Of a stretch of DNA of 11,657 bases, positions 1 to 7,331 are shown piece after piece. How positions within the stretch are numbered: the stretch's first letter is position 1; every line of letters starts with the position of its first letter. The translations under genes were made by a program, and so were the position numbers. Location: assembly GCA_946479185.1 (NCBI GenBank), contig CAMLFF010000068.1, forward strand, positions 1 to 11,657, given 5' to 3'. The notes under the pieces are model-generated. The model saw only the letters and a list, made by a program, of their open reading frames with translations, did no database searches and was not told the DNA's origin. The DNA is from an uncultured Sphingobium sp. (GTDB lineage: Bacteria > Pseudomonadota > Alphaproteobacteria > Sphingomonadales > Sphingomonadaceae).

Positions 1-198
1 CAGATGATCGAGGACAAGCCGCATGTGTTCGTGCGGACCGGCACCGGCTTCAACGCGGTGCCGGTGACGCTTGGGCGCCGCAATGGTGGCCAGGTGATCG
101 TCACCGCTGGCCTCACCGGTGATGAGCGCATCGCCTCGACCAACAGCTTCACGCTCAAAGCCGAACTCGGCAAGAGCGCAGCGCAGCACGAGCATTGA
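1..198 (+). CDS. czcB: RND efflux periplasmic adaptor, CzcB/CusB type (C-terminal end only)
   Basis: Only the last 65 codons are in the window; the reading frame is open at the left edge, so the ATG at position 4 is probably internal. The visible part reads VFVRTGTGFNAVPVTLGRR, then a VTAGLTGDERIA stretch and NSFTLKAELGKS, ending in a histidine-containing tail (QHEH). This is the membrane-proximal C-terminal pattern of periplasmic adaptors of heavy-metal RND pumps. Such adaptors bridge the inner-membrane pump and the outer-membrane channel and may pass metal to the pump. The stop is 3 bp before the pump gene, so the two are co-transcribed and probably translationally coupled. The metal-binding N-terminal region is not visible, so the substrate cannot be read from this piece. 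Confidence 0.85.
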   Translation, partial: QMIEDKPHVFVRTGTGFNAVPVTLGRRNGGQVIVTAGLTGDERIASTNSFTLKAELGKSAAQHEH

Positions 199-201
199 GC
201 C

Positions 202-3200
202 ATGATAGCCCATATTGTGAACTTCTCGGTCGAGCGGCGCTGGTTTGTGCTGCTGCTGACCCTTGTCGCCGCGATTGCAGGGGTGTTCGCGCTCCAGCGA
301 TTGCCTATCGATGCCGTTCCCGACATCACCAATAATCAGGTTCAGATCAACGTTCTCGCGCCCGCGCTCTCGCCCGATCAGGTGGAGAAGCAGGTTGCCT
401 TTACGATTGAGACGGCGCTCGCGGGTATTCCGGGGCTGGATCATACACGGTCGATCAGCCGCAATGGATTTGCGCAGATTACGGCGGTGTTCGATGAGAG
501 CGCCGACATTTATTTTGCGCGCAATCAGGTCTCCGAACGGTTGCGCATGGCCGAGCAGGATTTGCCGGAGGGGGCCAATCCGGAGATGGGGCCGGTCGCG
601 ACGGGGCTTGGCGACATCTTCATGTGGACGGTCGAGTATCGTGAACTTGACCGGGTGAACCACAAGGCCGGTGAGCCGGGGCTGCAGCCCGATGACAGCT
701 ATATCACGCCCGAGGGCGATCATCTGATCACCGAGGCGGACAAGGCGACCTATTTGCGCACGGTGCAGGACTGGATCGTCGCGCCACTGCTGAAATCCAC
801 GGAAGGACTGGCGGGCATCGATTCGCTGGGCGGCTACACCAAGGAATATCTGGTGGTGCCGGATATTCAGCGCATGGCGGCGATGAAGATCAGGCTGGAG
901 GACCTCTCAACCGCGTTGGAGCGCAATAATACGAGCGCGGGTGCGGGCGTGGTCAATCGCAATGGCGAGGGGCTTTCGGTTCGTGCCGATGGCCGCATTC
1001 GCACAGCGGACGAGCTGGCGCGCACCGTGATTGCGACGCGCGAAGGCACGGCGATCATGCTGAGCCAGGTGGCGCAGGTGCGCACGGGGCAGGGCCTGCG
1101 CATGGGATCAGCTTCTGAAAATGGGCGCGAGGTGGTGATAGGCACTGCCGTGATGCGGATTGGCGAGAATAGCCGGACCGTGTCGACGGGCGTTTCCGAG
1201 CGGTTGGAGGCGATTGGGCCTTCGCTGCCGGTCGATGTGATCGTGAAGCCGGTGCTCAACCGGACTGAGCTGGTCAATTCGACCATCGTGACCGTTGCGC
1301 GCAACCTTGCCGAGGGTGCGTTGCTGGTGATTGTGGTGCTGTTTGCGCTGCTGGGCAATTTCCGCGCGGCGCTGATTGCGGCGCTGGTGATCCCGATCAC
1401 CATGTTGCTGACCAGCATCGGCATGTTGCAGGCGGGCGTTTCTGCCAATTTGATGAGCCTTGGTGCGCTCGATTTTGGCCTCATCGTGGATGGGGCGGTG
1501 ATCATCGTGGAGAATTCGCTGCGGCGGATGGGTGAGGCGCAGCATGGCCGAGAGGATGTGCTGCCGCTGAAGGACCGGCTCAGCATTGTGGCGGCGTCTG
1601 CGCGCGAAATGATCCGGCCATCGGTTTATGGGCAGGCGATCATCATTCTCGTCTTCGCGCCTTTGCTGACCTTCACGGGGGTTGAGGGCAAGATGTTTGA
1701 GCCGATGGCGCTGACGGTGATCATTGCGCTGATCTTTGCGTTCATCCTGTCGCTGACCTTTGTGCCAGCGGCGATTGCGATCTGGCTGAGTAATCGGGTC
1801 GAGGAGAAAGAGGGCAAGATCGTGCTGTGGCTGCGCAGTCGCTACCAGCCGGGCCTCGACAAAGCCATGCGTCGACCGAGCGCGACGCTGGGCGTTGCGG
1901 TTGGTGCGCTGGCATTGGGTGCGGTGGCGTTCACCACATTGGGCCAGGATTTTCTGCCGCAGCTCGATGAGGGCGATGTGATGGTGCAGGCCATCCGCAT
2001 CCCCGGCATCTCCATCGATCAGGCGCAGAAAATGCACTTCCAGGTGGAGAAGGCGATCACCAAGGAGCCGGAGGTGGAATTTGCCTTCACGCGCACGGGC
2101 ACATCGGAGATTGCCTCTGACCCCATGCCGCCGAATGTGAGCGATACCTTCGTGATCCTCAAACCGCGTGACCAGTGGCCCGACCCTGATCTGCCCAAGG
2201 CGGAATTTGTCGAGCGGCTGGAGAAGCGGCTCTCGCTGCTGCCGGGCAATGTGTATGAAATCACCCAGCCGATCCAGATGCGCTTCAACGAGCTGATTGC
2301 CGGTGTGCGCGGTGATGTCGCCATCAAGGTGTTTGGCGATGATTATGCGCAGATGAATGCGACGGCCAATCAGATTGCCGCCGTGCTGCGGGAGATAGAG
2401 GGCGCGACAGATATTCGGGTGGAGCAGACTGAGGGGCTGCCGATGCTCGACATTCGCCCGAACAGAAGTGCGATGGCGCTGGTGGGCGTGACGGCGGGCG
2501 ATGTGCAGGATGTGGTCGCGGCGGCGATTGGCGGGCGTGAGGCTGGCATGATCTTCGAGGGAGACAGGCGCTTCCCGGTGATCATTCGTTTGCCGGAGAG
2601 TGCGCGCTCTGACCTGACTGCGATTGCGCAGGTGCCGGTGCCGACGGCGCAGGGGGGCTTTGTGCCGCTGTCGACCGTGGCGAACATCGAGATTGTGGAC
2701 GGGCAGAACCAGATCAGCCGCGAAAATGGCAAGCGGCGCGTTGTGGTGCAGGTGAATGTGCGCGGGCGCGATATCAGCGGCGTGGTCGCGGATGCGCGGG
2801 CTGAGATTGCCAAGGATGTGAAGATGCCGCCGGGCATCTATCTTGAGTGGGGCGGGCAGTTCGAGAATCTGGCGTCCGCAAGGGCGCGGCTCGCGGTTGT
2901 CGTGCCGATCTGCTTCGCGGTCATCATGCTGCTGCTCTATGGCGCGTTGGGGTCTGTGCGGGATGCGCTGATCGTGTTCACTGGCGTGCCACTGGCGCTG
3001 GTGGGTGGGGTGCTGGCGCTGTTGCTGCGGGGGATGCCCTTCTCCATCTCGGCGGCGGTGGGCTTCATCGCGCTTTCCGGCGTGGCGGTGCTCAATGGTC
3101 TGGTGATGCTCTCGGCCATCAAGGATTTGATGGCGCGTGGGCTGGACCGGGCTGCGGCAGCGCGGGAAGGCGCACTGGTGCGCCTGCGTCCGGTGGCGAT

Positions 3201-3399
3201 GACGGCGCTGGTGGCCTCGCTGGGCTTTGTGCCGATGGCCTTTGGGCATGGGGCGGGCGCCGATGTGCAAAAGCCGCTGGCGACGGTGGTGATTGGCGGG
3301 TTGATCTCCGCCACCTTGCTGACTCTGTTCGTGCTGCCGACGCTGTTTGCGCGCTTTGGTAGCAAGAGTGCGGGGGTTGAGACGCCTGATATGGCATGA
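202..3399 (+). CDS. czcA: Heavy-metal efflux RND pump, CzcA/CusA family (HME)
   Basis: A full-length inner-membrane proton/metal antiporter subunit of 1065 residues, the usual size for CzcA/CusA proteins. TM1 is near residues 12-32, followed by a large periplasmic domain to about 355. TM2-TM6 run from about 366, a second periplasmic region follows, and a final membrane block lies from about 897 to 1050. The proton-relay helix TM4 reads LGALDFGLIVDGAVIIVEN, with D424, D430 and E437. These have the spacing of the essential D402, D408 and E415 of CzcA of Cupriavidus. The DFGLIVDGAVI form is the one known from Co/Zn/Cd/Ni-type pumps rather than the Cu/Ag CusA form, so divalent cation export is the better guess; this is inference. 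The start follows the adaptor stop by 3 bp with a poor ribosome site, which fits coupled translation. No frameshift is seen. Long open frames on the opposite strand here are codon-bias shadows. Confidence 0.96.
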   Translation: MIAHIVNFSVERRWFVLLLTLVAAIAGVFALQRLPIDAVPDITNNQVQINVLAPALSPDQVEKQVAFTIETALAGIPGLDHTRSISRNGFAQITAVFDESADIYFARNQVSERLRMAEQDLPEGANPEMGPVATGLGDIFMWTVEYRELDRVNHKAGEPGLQPDDSYITPEGDHLITEADKATYLRTVQDWIVAPLLKSTEGLAGIDSLGGYTKEYLVVPDIQRMAAMKIRLEDLSTALERNNTSAGAGVVNRNGEGLSVRADGRIRTADELARTVIATREGTAIMLSQVAQVRTGQGLRMGSASENGREVVIGTAVMRIGENSRTVSTGVSERLEAIGPSLPVDVIVKPVLNRTELVNSTIVTVARNLAEGALLVIVVLFALLGNFRAALIAALVIPITMLLTSIGMLQAGVSANLMSLGALDFGLIVDGAVIIVENSLRRMGEAQHGREDVLPLKDRLSIVAASAREMIRPSVYGQAIIILVFAPLLTFTGVEGKMFEPMALTVIIALIFAFILSLTFVPAAIAIWLSNRVEEKEGKIVLWLRSRYQPGLDKAMRRPSATLGVAVGALALGAVAFTTLGQDFLPQLDEGDVMVQAIRIPGISIDQAQKMHFQVEKAITKEPEVEFAFTRTGTSEIASDPMPPNVSDTFVILKPRDQWPDPDLPKAEFVERLEKRLSLLPGNVYEITQPIQMRFNELIAGVRGDVAIKVFGDDYAQMNATANQIAAVLREIEGATDIRVEQTEGLPMLDIRPNRSAMALVGVTAGDVQDVVAAAIGGREAGMIFEGDRRFPVIIRLPESARSDLTAIAQVPVPTAQGGFVPLSTVANIEIVDGQNQISRENGKRRVVVQVNVRGRDISGVVADARAEIAKDVKMPPGIYLEWGGQFENLASARARLAVVVPICFAVIMLLLYGALGSVRDALIVFTGVPLALVGGVLALLLRGMPFSISAAVGFIALSGVAVLNGLVMLSAIKDLMARGLDRAAAAREGALVRLRPVAMTALVASLGFVPMAFGHGAGADVQKPLATVVIGGLISATLLTLFVLPTLFARFGSKSAGVETPDMA

Positions 3400-3479
3400 T
3401 GCTTGTCAGTGGACGGGGTGTCCGTTATCAATAGTGAGAAATCAACAACTCGCCGGTGAGGGGGTGGAGAGGATGCGCT

Positions 3480-4034
3480 GTGAGAGATGATGACACCCGC
3501 CCGCTGACCTCCACTTCCCGCCGTGGCTTTATGGCGGCGGCGGCTCTGGTGGGGCTGGGCGGCTCGGCTGCATGGGCGGCGGTTCCAGCGGGATCGGGAG
3601 AGACGAGCGTGCCGGAGCGAAATGCCATTCAGGCCGCATTGCAGCCCTGGTTCGAGGCTTATCTGGCGGCGTTCAACCGCGGGGATTCTGCGGGCTATGG
3701 CGCTTATTATGCCGATGATGTGAAGTTCCACGGGCAGGCGGCGACGCTAGTTGGGCGCGATGCGGTGCTAACTTTCTACAAGGGCGTGCGGGAGCATCTG
3801 CATGAGACGGTGGAGCTGCTGACCTTTGTGGGGGCAGCGAATGGCGCGAACATTCTTGCCGAGATCCGCACCACATTGGTGGCGCATAAGGACTGGCCGG
3901 ATATGCCGACCGGCGCGATGGTGGCGGGGGACAGGCGGCAGAGCGTGAACTTTGCCATGTATGACATTGTCGCAGGCCGCTTCACGCGAATCCGCTCGGC
4001 CCGGTTCAGCCCGCCACGGAAGGACGCCGCATGA
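3480..4034 (+). CDS. Tat-exported NTF2/SnoaL-like protein
   Basis: A 184-residue protein starting at GTG 3480, chosen because GGAGAGGA (3466-3473) lies 6 bp upstream; a GTG at 3456 is in frame but has no such site. The N-terminus has a twin-arginine signal: TSTSRRGFM, then the hydrophobic stretch AAAALVGLGG and an AWAA cleavage region, so the folded protein should cross the inner membrane by the Tat system. The mature part (about residues 45-180) looks like an NTF2/SnoaL fold: AYLAAFNRGD helix, YYADDVKFHG, VGRDAVLTFYKGV, and a final strand FTRIRSARF. Proteins of this fold bind or isomerise small hydrophobic molecules or serve as dimer partners; no catalytic assignment is possible here. It overlaps the next gene by 4 bp and resembles it, so the pair arose by tandem duplication. 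It lies 80 bp after the metal pump gene, possibly in the same transcript. Confidence 0.8.
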   Translation: MRDDDTRPLTSTSRRGFMAAAALVGLGGSAAWAAVPAGSGETSVPERNAIQAALQPWFEAYLAAFNRGDSAGYGAYYADDVKFHGQAATLVGRDAVLTFYKGVREHLHETVELLTFVGAANGANILAEIRTTLVAHKDWPDMPTGAMVAGDRRQSVNFAMYDIVAGRFTRIRSARFSPPRKDAA

Positions 4035-4435
4035 CACAGGAAGAGCGCTTTCGCGACTATATGGACGCCTTCAACCGCAATGACTGGGCGCGGCTGCTGC
4101 CGCATTATGCGCCGGACATCAAGCTGGTGATCGGCAATGGCACCGAGATGGTGGGCCGAGATGCGATCGTGAATTTCTACAGCAAAGTGAAGACCGAGAC
4201 GCATCGCGAGATCATGATCCGCAACTGTTTTGTCGATGGGAATATTCTTGCGGCGGAACTGGAATCGGAATTTGTGGCGCTGATGGATGCGCCGGATTTT
4301 GCGGTGCGGCCAATGCTCAAGGGCGACCGCTATTATATCAACAGCTGCGTGCTGTATGAGTTTGAGGGCAACCAATATACGCGCATTCGCTCGGCCGTGT
4401 TCAAGCGGGAGTATCGGCCGCTCAAGCCTGTTTAA
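4031..4435 (+). CDS. Cytoplasmic NTF2/SnoaL-like protein, paralogue of the preceding gene
   Basis: A 134-residue protein made almost only of one NTF2/SnoaL-like domain, with no signal peptide. Shared landmarks with the gene before it are DAFNRNDW (versus AAFNRGDS), HYAPDIK, VGRDAIVNFYSKV, GNILAAELES, GDRYYIN and TRIRSAVFK; these line up along the whole length. The ATG lies inside the upstream stop (ATGA, 4031-4034) and AAGGA sits about 8 bp before it, so translation of the two genes is coupled. Proteins of this fold usually form dimers, so a homodimer is expected. A heterodimer with the neighbour is unlikely because that one carries a Tat signal, unless both travel together. No conserved catalytic pair could be assigned; the substrate is unknown. 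Confidence 0.82.
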   Translation: MTQEERFRDYMDAFNRNDWARLLPHYAPDIKLVIGNGTEMVGRDAIVNFYSKVKTETHREIMIRNCFVDGNILAAELESEFVALMDAPDFAVRPMLKGDRYYINSCVLYEFEGNQYTRIRSAVFKREYRPLKPV

Positions 4436-4454
4436 CCGATTTGGCACTTTTATA

Positions 4455-4483
4455 TTGACAGCGTGACGCTCTTTGGTTAGATA
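4455..4483 (+). promoter_or_regulatory. Candidate sigma-70 promoter of the terminase genes, with a palindrome in the spacer
   Basis: A perfect -35 hexamer TTGACA (4455-4460) is followed after exactly 17 bp by TAGATA (4478-4483), a partial match to the -10 box. The stretch around it is AT-rich against a GC-rich background. The 11-bp palindrome AGCGTGACGCT (4460-4470) begins at the last base of the -35 box and fills the first half of the spacer, a place where a bound repressor would block RNA polymerase. Transcription would start near 4490, leaving a leader of about 77 nt before the small-terminase ATG at 4567. The promoter call rests on sequence only. Confidence 0.5.
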
Positions 4484-4510
4484 AGAGCAACATCGCAATC
4501 TGAGTCGATT

Positions 4511-4538
4511 GGCGGCGCGGCATTAGGGATGCCCCGCC
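4511..4538 (+). promoter_or_regulatory. Leader hairpin upstream of the small terminase gene
   Basis: An inverted repeat lies in the untranslated leader between the candidate promoter and the ATG at 4567. GGCG (4511-4514) pairs with CGCC (4535-4538), and GGCAT (4519-4523) pairs with ATGCC (4529-4533) around a 5-nt loop, with an asymmetric internal loop between the two stems. There is no following T run, so it is not a standard terminator. It could be an RNA-level control or a protein-binding site, or chance in GC-rich DNA. Confidence 0.3.
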
Positions 4539-4566
4539 AACTTCTCTCTTCCATAGGATAAGCAAC

Positions 4567-5163
4567 ATGACCGATCGTCCGGGTGACGAGGCGGTGCTTC
4601 GTCATGTGCGCGGCGCTGGGACAGTAACCGGCGTTGGGTGTGAAAGTCTGCGAGACGACGAGGCCGTTGAGCCGGGTCCGCGCCGCTACAAGCGCTGGAC
4701 GAAGCAGCGCAAAGACGCGTTTCTTGAGGCGCTGGCCACGACTTGCAATGTGAGCGAGGCCGCGCGCGTTGTTAAAGTGCAACGCGCGAGCGCCTACTTA
4801 CTCCGGCTGAGGGACGCAGAATTTTCAGCAGCCTGGGCTGTTGCCCTGGAGCGCGGTTATGGCGAGCTGGAAATGCATCTGGTTCGGCAGGTGCGTGATG
4901 GGACGCTGCGCACCGAGAAGATTTATGACTGTGAAAAGGGTGAGGTGACACACATCAAGCTCATCCACAGCTTTCCGCTGACAGTCGGCATCGCGCTTTT
5001 GGCGTCGCATCGATCGAAAGTGGAAGAACATCGGCGAGCGGCATCGGGTGACGGGGCATCCGCTGCGGGGATGGGCCTGCTTGATCGTGAGCTGGACCGA
5101 ATTCGCGAGCGTCTGCTAGCGTCGCCGACCAACCCAATTGGTGAAGTTGGCAGTGGTGACTGA
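4567..5163 (+). CDS. terS: Small terminase subunit-like DNA-binding protein of the GTA cluster
   Basis: A 198-residue protein beginning at ATG 4567, with AGGA (4555-4558) 8 bp upstream. Residues about 44-82 form a helix-turn-helix-like unit: RWTKQRKDAFLEALATTCNV, SEAARVV, then a recognition-helix region rich in R/S/L. A mixed helical middle follows, and a charged helix LLDRELDRIRERLL lies near the C-terminus (171-184). This arrangement and its position directly before the large terminase indicate the small packaging subunit, which binds DNA and regulates the ATPase. The first 40 residues look disordered and may be variable. The 3' end overlaps the large subunit gene. Sequence recognition of small terminases is weak across phages, so the call rests mainly on the HTH and the neighbour. 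Confidence 0.72.
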   Translation: MTDRPGDEAVLRHVRGAGTVTGVGCESLRDDEAVEPGPRRYKRWTKQRKDAFLEALATTCNVSEAARVVKVQRASAYLLRLRDAEFSAAWAVALERGYGELEMHLVRQVRDGTLRTEKIYDCEKGEVTHIKLIHSFPLTVGIALLASHRSKVEEHRRAASGDGASAAGMGLLDRELDRIRERLLASPTNPIGEVGSGD

Positions 5164-6487
5164 TGGTGGCGAACGGCTCTCCATATTGGAGCAGATTGCC
5201 CTGCTGGAGCCTGTAGAGCGTGAGCGGCGGCTGAAGGGATTGAGCGCGGAGGTACTGGCGCAGCTGCGCTCCGACTGGCGGTTCATCGGGCGACCAGCCC
5301 AGCTACCGCCGCCAGGGGATTGGTTCACCTGGCTGATCATGGCGGGGCGCGGGTTTGGCAAGACGCGGGCGGGGGCGGAATGGGTGCGGATGATCGCCGA
5401 GCGCGATGGCACGGCACGGATCGCGCTGGTGGGGGCGAGCCTGCATGAAGCGCGCAGCATCATGGTGGAGGGTGAGAGCGGCCTGCTGGCGATTGCGCCT
5501 GCGGATTGGCAGCCGCGCTGGCAACCGGCGCTGCGTCAACTGACCTGGCGCAACGGAGCGCGGGCAACGATTTATGGTGCGGCGGACCCTGAGGCTTTGC
5601 GCGGGCCGCAGCATAGCCATGGCTGGGCAGACGAGGTCGGCAAATGGCCGCGTGGCGTGCAGGCCTGGGACAATTTGGTGATGGGGCTGCGGCTGGGCGC
5701 GCGCCCGCGTATCGTGGCGACGACCACGCCGCTCCCGGTGGCGCTGGTGCGCAAGCTAGTGAGCGACTCGGGCGTGGCGGTGACGCGGGGACGGACGAGC
5801 GACAATCGCACGGCGCTGCCGGATGTGTTCCTCGACCAGATGGCGCGCGATTTTAAAGGCACGCGGTTGGGGCGGCAGGAGCTGGAGGGCGAGCTGCTGC
5901 TCGACCATGAAGGCGCGCTGTGGACGCGGGATATGCTGGATGGGTGCCGGGTGGTGGGCGCGGTGCCGGAGCAGGCGGAATTTGCGCGCATCGTGATTGG
6001 CGTCGATCCCCCGGCGGGCTCCAATGGCGATGCGTGCGGGATCATCGTGGCGGCGCTGGATCGCGCTGGCATTGCACTCGTACTGGAGGATGCGACAGTG
6101 GAGCGGGCGAGCCCGCAGCGCTGGGCGCGGGCGGTTGCGCATGTGGCAGAGCGTTGGAATATCGACAGAATTATCGCCGAGGCGAATAATGGTGGTGAGA
6201 TGGTCGGTGCTGTGCTCAAGGCAGCTGACATTGCTTTGCCGGTGCGCCTCGTCCATGCCTCACGTGGCAAAAGCGCGCGGGCCGAGCCGATTGCTGCGGC
6301 TTATGAGGCAGGCCGGGTGAAGCATCTCGGCATGTTGAGCGCGCTGGAAGACCAGCTCTGTGGGATGATCGTGAATGGCGGTTATGAGGGGCCGGGGCGG
6401 TCGCCTGATCGCGCCGATGCGCTGGTGTGGAGCCTGACCGAGTTGCTGCTGACGCGCACGCCCCGCGCGCAGTTGCGCCAGCTTTGA
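5153..6487 (+). CDS. terL: Large terminase subunit (DNA packaging ATPase/nuclease) of the GTA cluster
   Basis: This is the motor that pumps DNA into a phage-like head and cuts it. Numbering below counts from the longest frame, which starts at TTG 5138. The ATPase domain carries the Walker A motif AGRGFGKT (69-76), a Walker B region HGWADEVGKW with D165 and E166, and the coupling motif VATTTP (193-198). The RNase H-like nuclease domain shows the acidic set D290 (VIGVDPP), E348 (IIAEANN) and D424/D427 (SPDRADALVW). All key residues are present and there is no frameshift, so the protein should be active. The start is uncertain: TTG 5138, GTG 5141, 5153 and 5156 are possible. GTG 5153 is chosen because a GTGAAG stretch precedes it, though the site is weak. 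All options overlap the end of the small subunit gene, implying coupled translation. The length of about 445 residues is normal for GTA terminases. Confidence 0.93.
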   Translation: MVTDGGERLSILEQIALLEPVERERRLKGLSAEVLAQLRSDWRFIGRPAQLPPPGDWFTWLIMAGRGFGKTRAGAEWVRMIAERDGTARIALVGASLHEARSIMVEGESGLLAIAPADWQPRWQPALRQLTWRNGARATIYGAADPEALRGPQHSHGWADEVGKWPRGVQAWDNLVMGLRLGARPRIVATTTPLPVALVRKLVSDSGVAVTRGRTSDNRTALPDVFLDQMARDFKGTRLGRQELEGELLLDHEGALWTRDMLDGCRVVGAVPEQAEFARIVIGVDPPAGSNGDACGIIVAALDRAGIALVLEDATVERASPQRWARAVAHVAERWNIDRIIAEANNGGEMVGAVLKAADIALPVRLVHASRGKSARAEPIAAAYEAGRVKHLGMLSALEDQLCGMIVNGGYEGPGRSPDRADALVWSLTELLLTRTPRAQLRQL

Positions 6488-6559
6488 AGACCCTAGAAGG
6501 GGCGGGGGTTTCGCCCACCCAATTCACTTGCTTTTTAGACAGGAAAAGCTGAGCATGAA

Positions 6560-7297
6560 ATGTCGCTGACGCCGACGGGAGAAGCCCGGGTGGAAGACAT
6601 ATTAAAGAAGATCGCGAAGTCCCGAACGCTGCCACTGCTGTGGCGGCGTATGACCCGTTATATGGGCCGTCAGGGCTTTGCGGGCGTGACCTATTATTGG
6701 GTTCGCGCGGGGACGCATCTGCCTGCGACCGCACCTTTGCAGCACGGTTTCTCAAAAGCGGAACTTGAGCTTTATTGCTCCTATGATTTCCAGCGGGTGG
6801 ACATCATTCCACGGGTTGCGCTCATGGCTGGCGTGCCGATCAACTGGACACAAATGTGGGGCACGATGGAGCTGACCATCGAGGAGCGCGAGTTCCTTGA
6901 AGCGATGCGGGCAATCGGTTTTGGCGAGGGCTTTTCGCTGCCCTGCTTTGGCCCGAACAATCGCAATGCGGTGGTGGGGCTGGGCAAGATGAAAAAGGGG
7001 ACGGACGTGAGCGCCGGGCACCTGACGACGCTGCATTTTGTGGCGCAGGCGGCGCATCTGCGCATCTGCGCGCTATTTGCCGATGAGGGGACGCGCGACC
7101 GGCAGCTTTCTGCGCGCGAGAAGGAAATTCTCGATTGGGTGGCGCGCGGCAAGAGCAATGGCGTGATTGCGGAGATACTCGCCATCTCACCGGGGACGGT
7201 GGATACTTATATGCGGCGGATTTATGAGAAGCTGGAGGTTTCCGACCGGACATCTGCGGCGGTGAAGGGCGTGGGGCTGGGGTTGATTGCGGCTTGA
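6560..7297 (+). CDS. LuxR-family transcriptional regulator with autoinducer-binding-like domain
   Basis: A 245-residue regulator. Residues about 12-170 resemble the LuxR/TraR signal-binding domain. D81 and P84 (VDIIP) stand where the DP pair is usual, with two residues inserted between them. W96 (PINW) and the glycine-rich GFGEGFSLP (120-128) stand where the conserved W and G are expected. Residues 183-241 form a GerE-type helix-turn-helix: LSAREKEILDWVARGKSN, then ISPGTVDTYMRRIYEKL and SDRTSAA. No luxI synthase is in the window, so it would be a solo; whether it binds an acyl-homoserine lactone is open. Upstream lies AGGAAAAG (6541-6548), 11 bp before ATG 6560; another ATG at 6555 is out of frame and stops after four codons. 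It sits between terminase and portal, where GTA clusters normally have no gene, and converges on the PEP-CTERM gene. Confidence 0.88.
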   Translation: MSLTPTGEARVEDILKKIAKSRTLPLLWRRMTRYMGRQGFAGVTYYWVRAGTHLPATAPLQHGFSKAELELYCSYDFQRVDIIPRVALMAGVPINWTQMWGTMELTIEEREFLEAMRAIGFGEGFSLPCFGPNNRNAVVGLGKMKKGTDVSAGHLTTLHFVAQAAHLRICALFADEGTRDRQLSAREKEILDWVARGKSNGVIAEILAISPGTVDTYMRRIYEKLEVSDRTSAAVKGVGLGLIAA

Positions 7298-7303
7298 GGG
7301 GGT

Positions 7304-7323
7304 GGCGGCGCTTGCGCGCCGCC
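7304..7323. terminator. Bidirectional hairpin terminator between convergent genes
   Basis: A perfect 8-bp GC stem, GGCGGCGC (7304-7311) and GCGCCGCC (7316-7323), encloses the loop TTGC. It sits in the 34-bp gap between the luxR stop (7297) and the PEP-CTERM stop (7332 on the minus strand), so it can serve both. Neither side has a long T run, only CTTC on the plus side, so efficiency is uncertain. Confidence 0.6.
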
Positions 7324-7331
7324 CTTCAATG

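Noticed and set aside
1108..3270. Long open frame on the minus strand across the pump gene (720 codons)
   Set aside because: It is antisense to a conserved full-length CzcA and its product is His/Arg/Gln-rich without domain-like pattern; a codon-bias shadow of GC-rich coding DNA.
3411..3423. Terminator after the pump gene (GGAC-GGGGT-GTCC)
   Set aside because: The stem is only four bases plus wobble pairs and there is no T run.
6497..6511. Terminator hairpin directly after the large terminase
   Set aside because: The best stem is five G/C pairs with a seven-base loop and the nearest T run is about 20 bases further on; not convincing.
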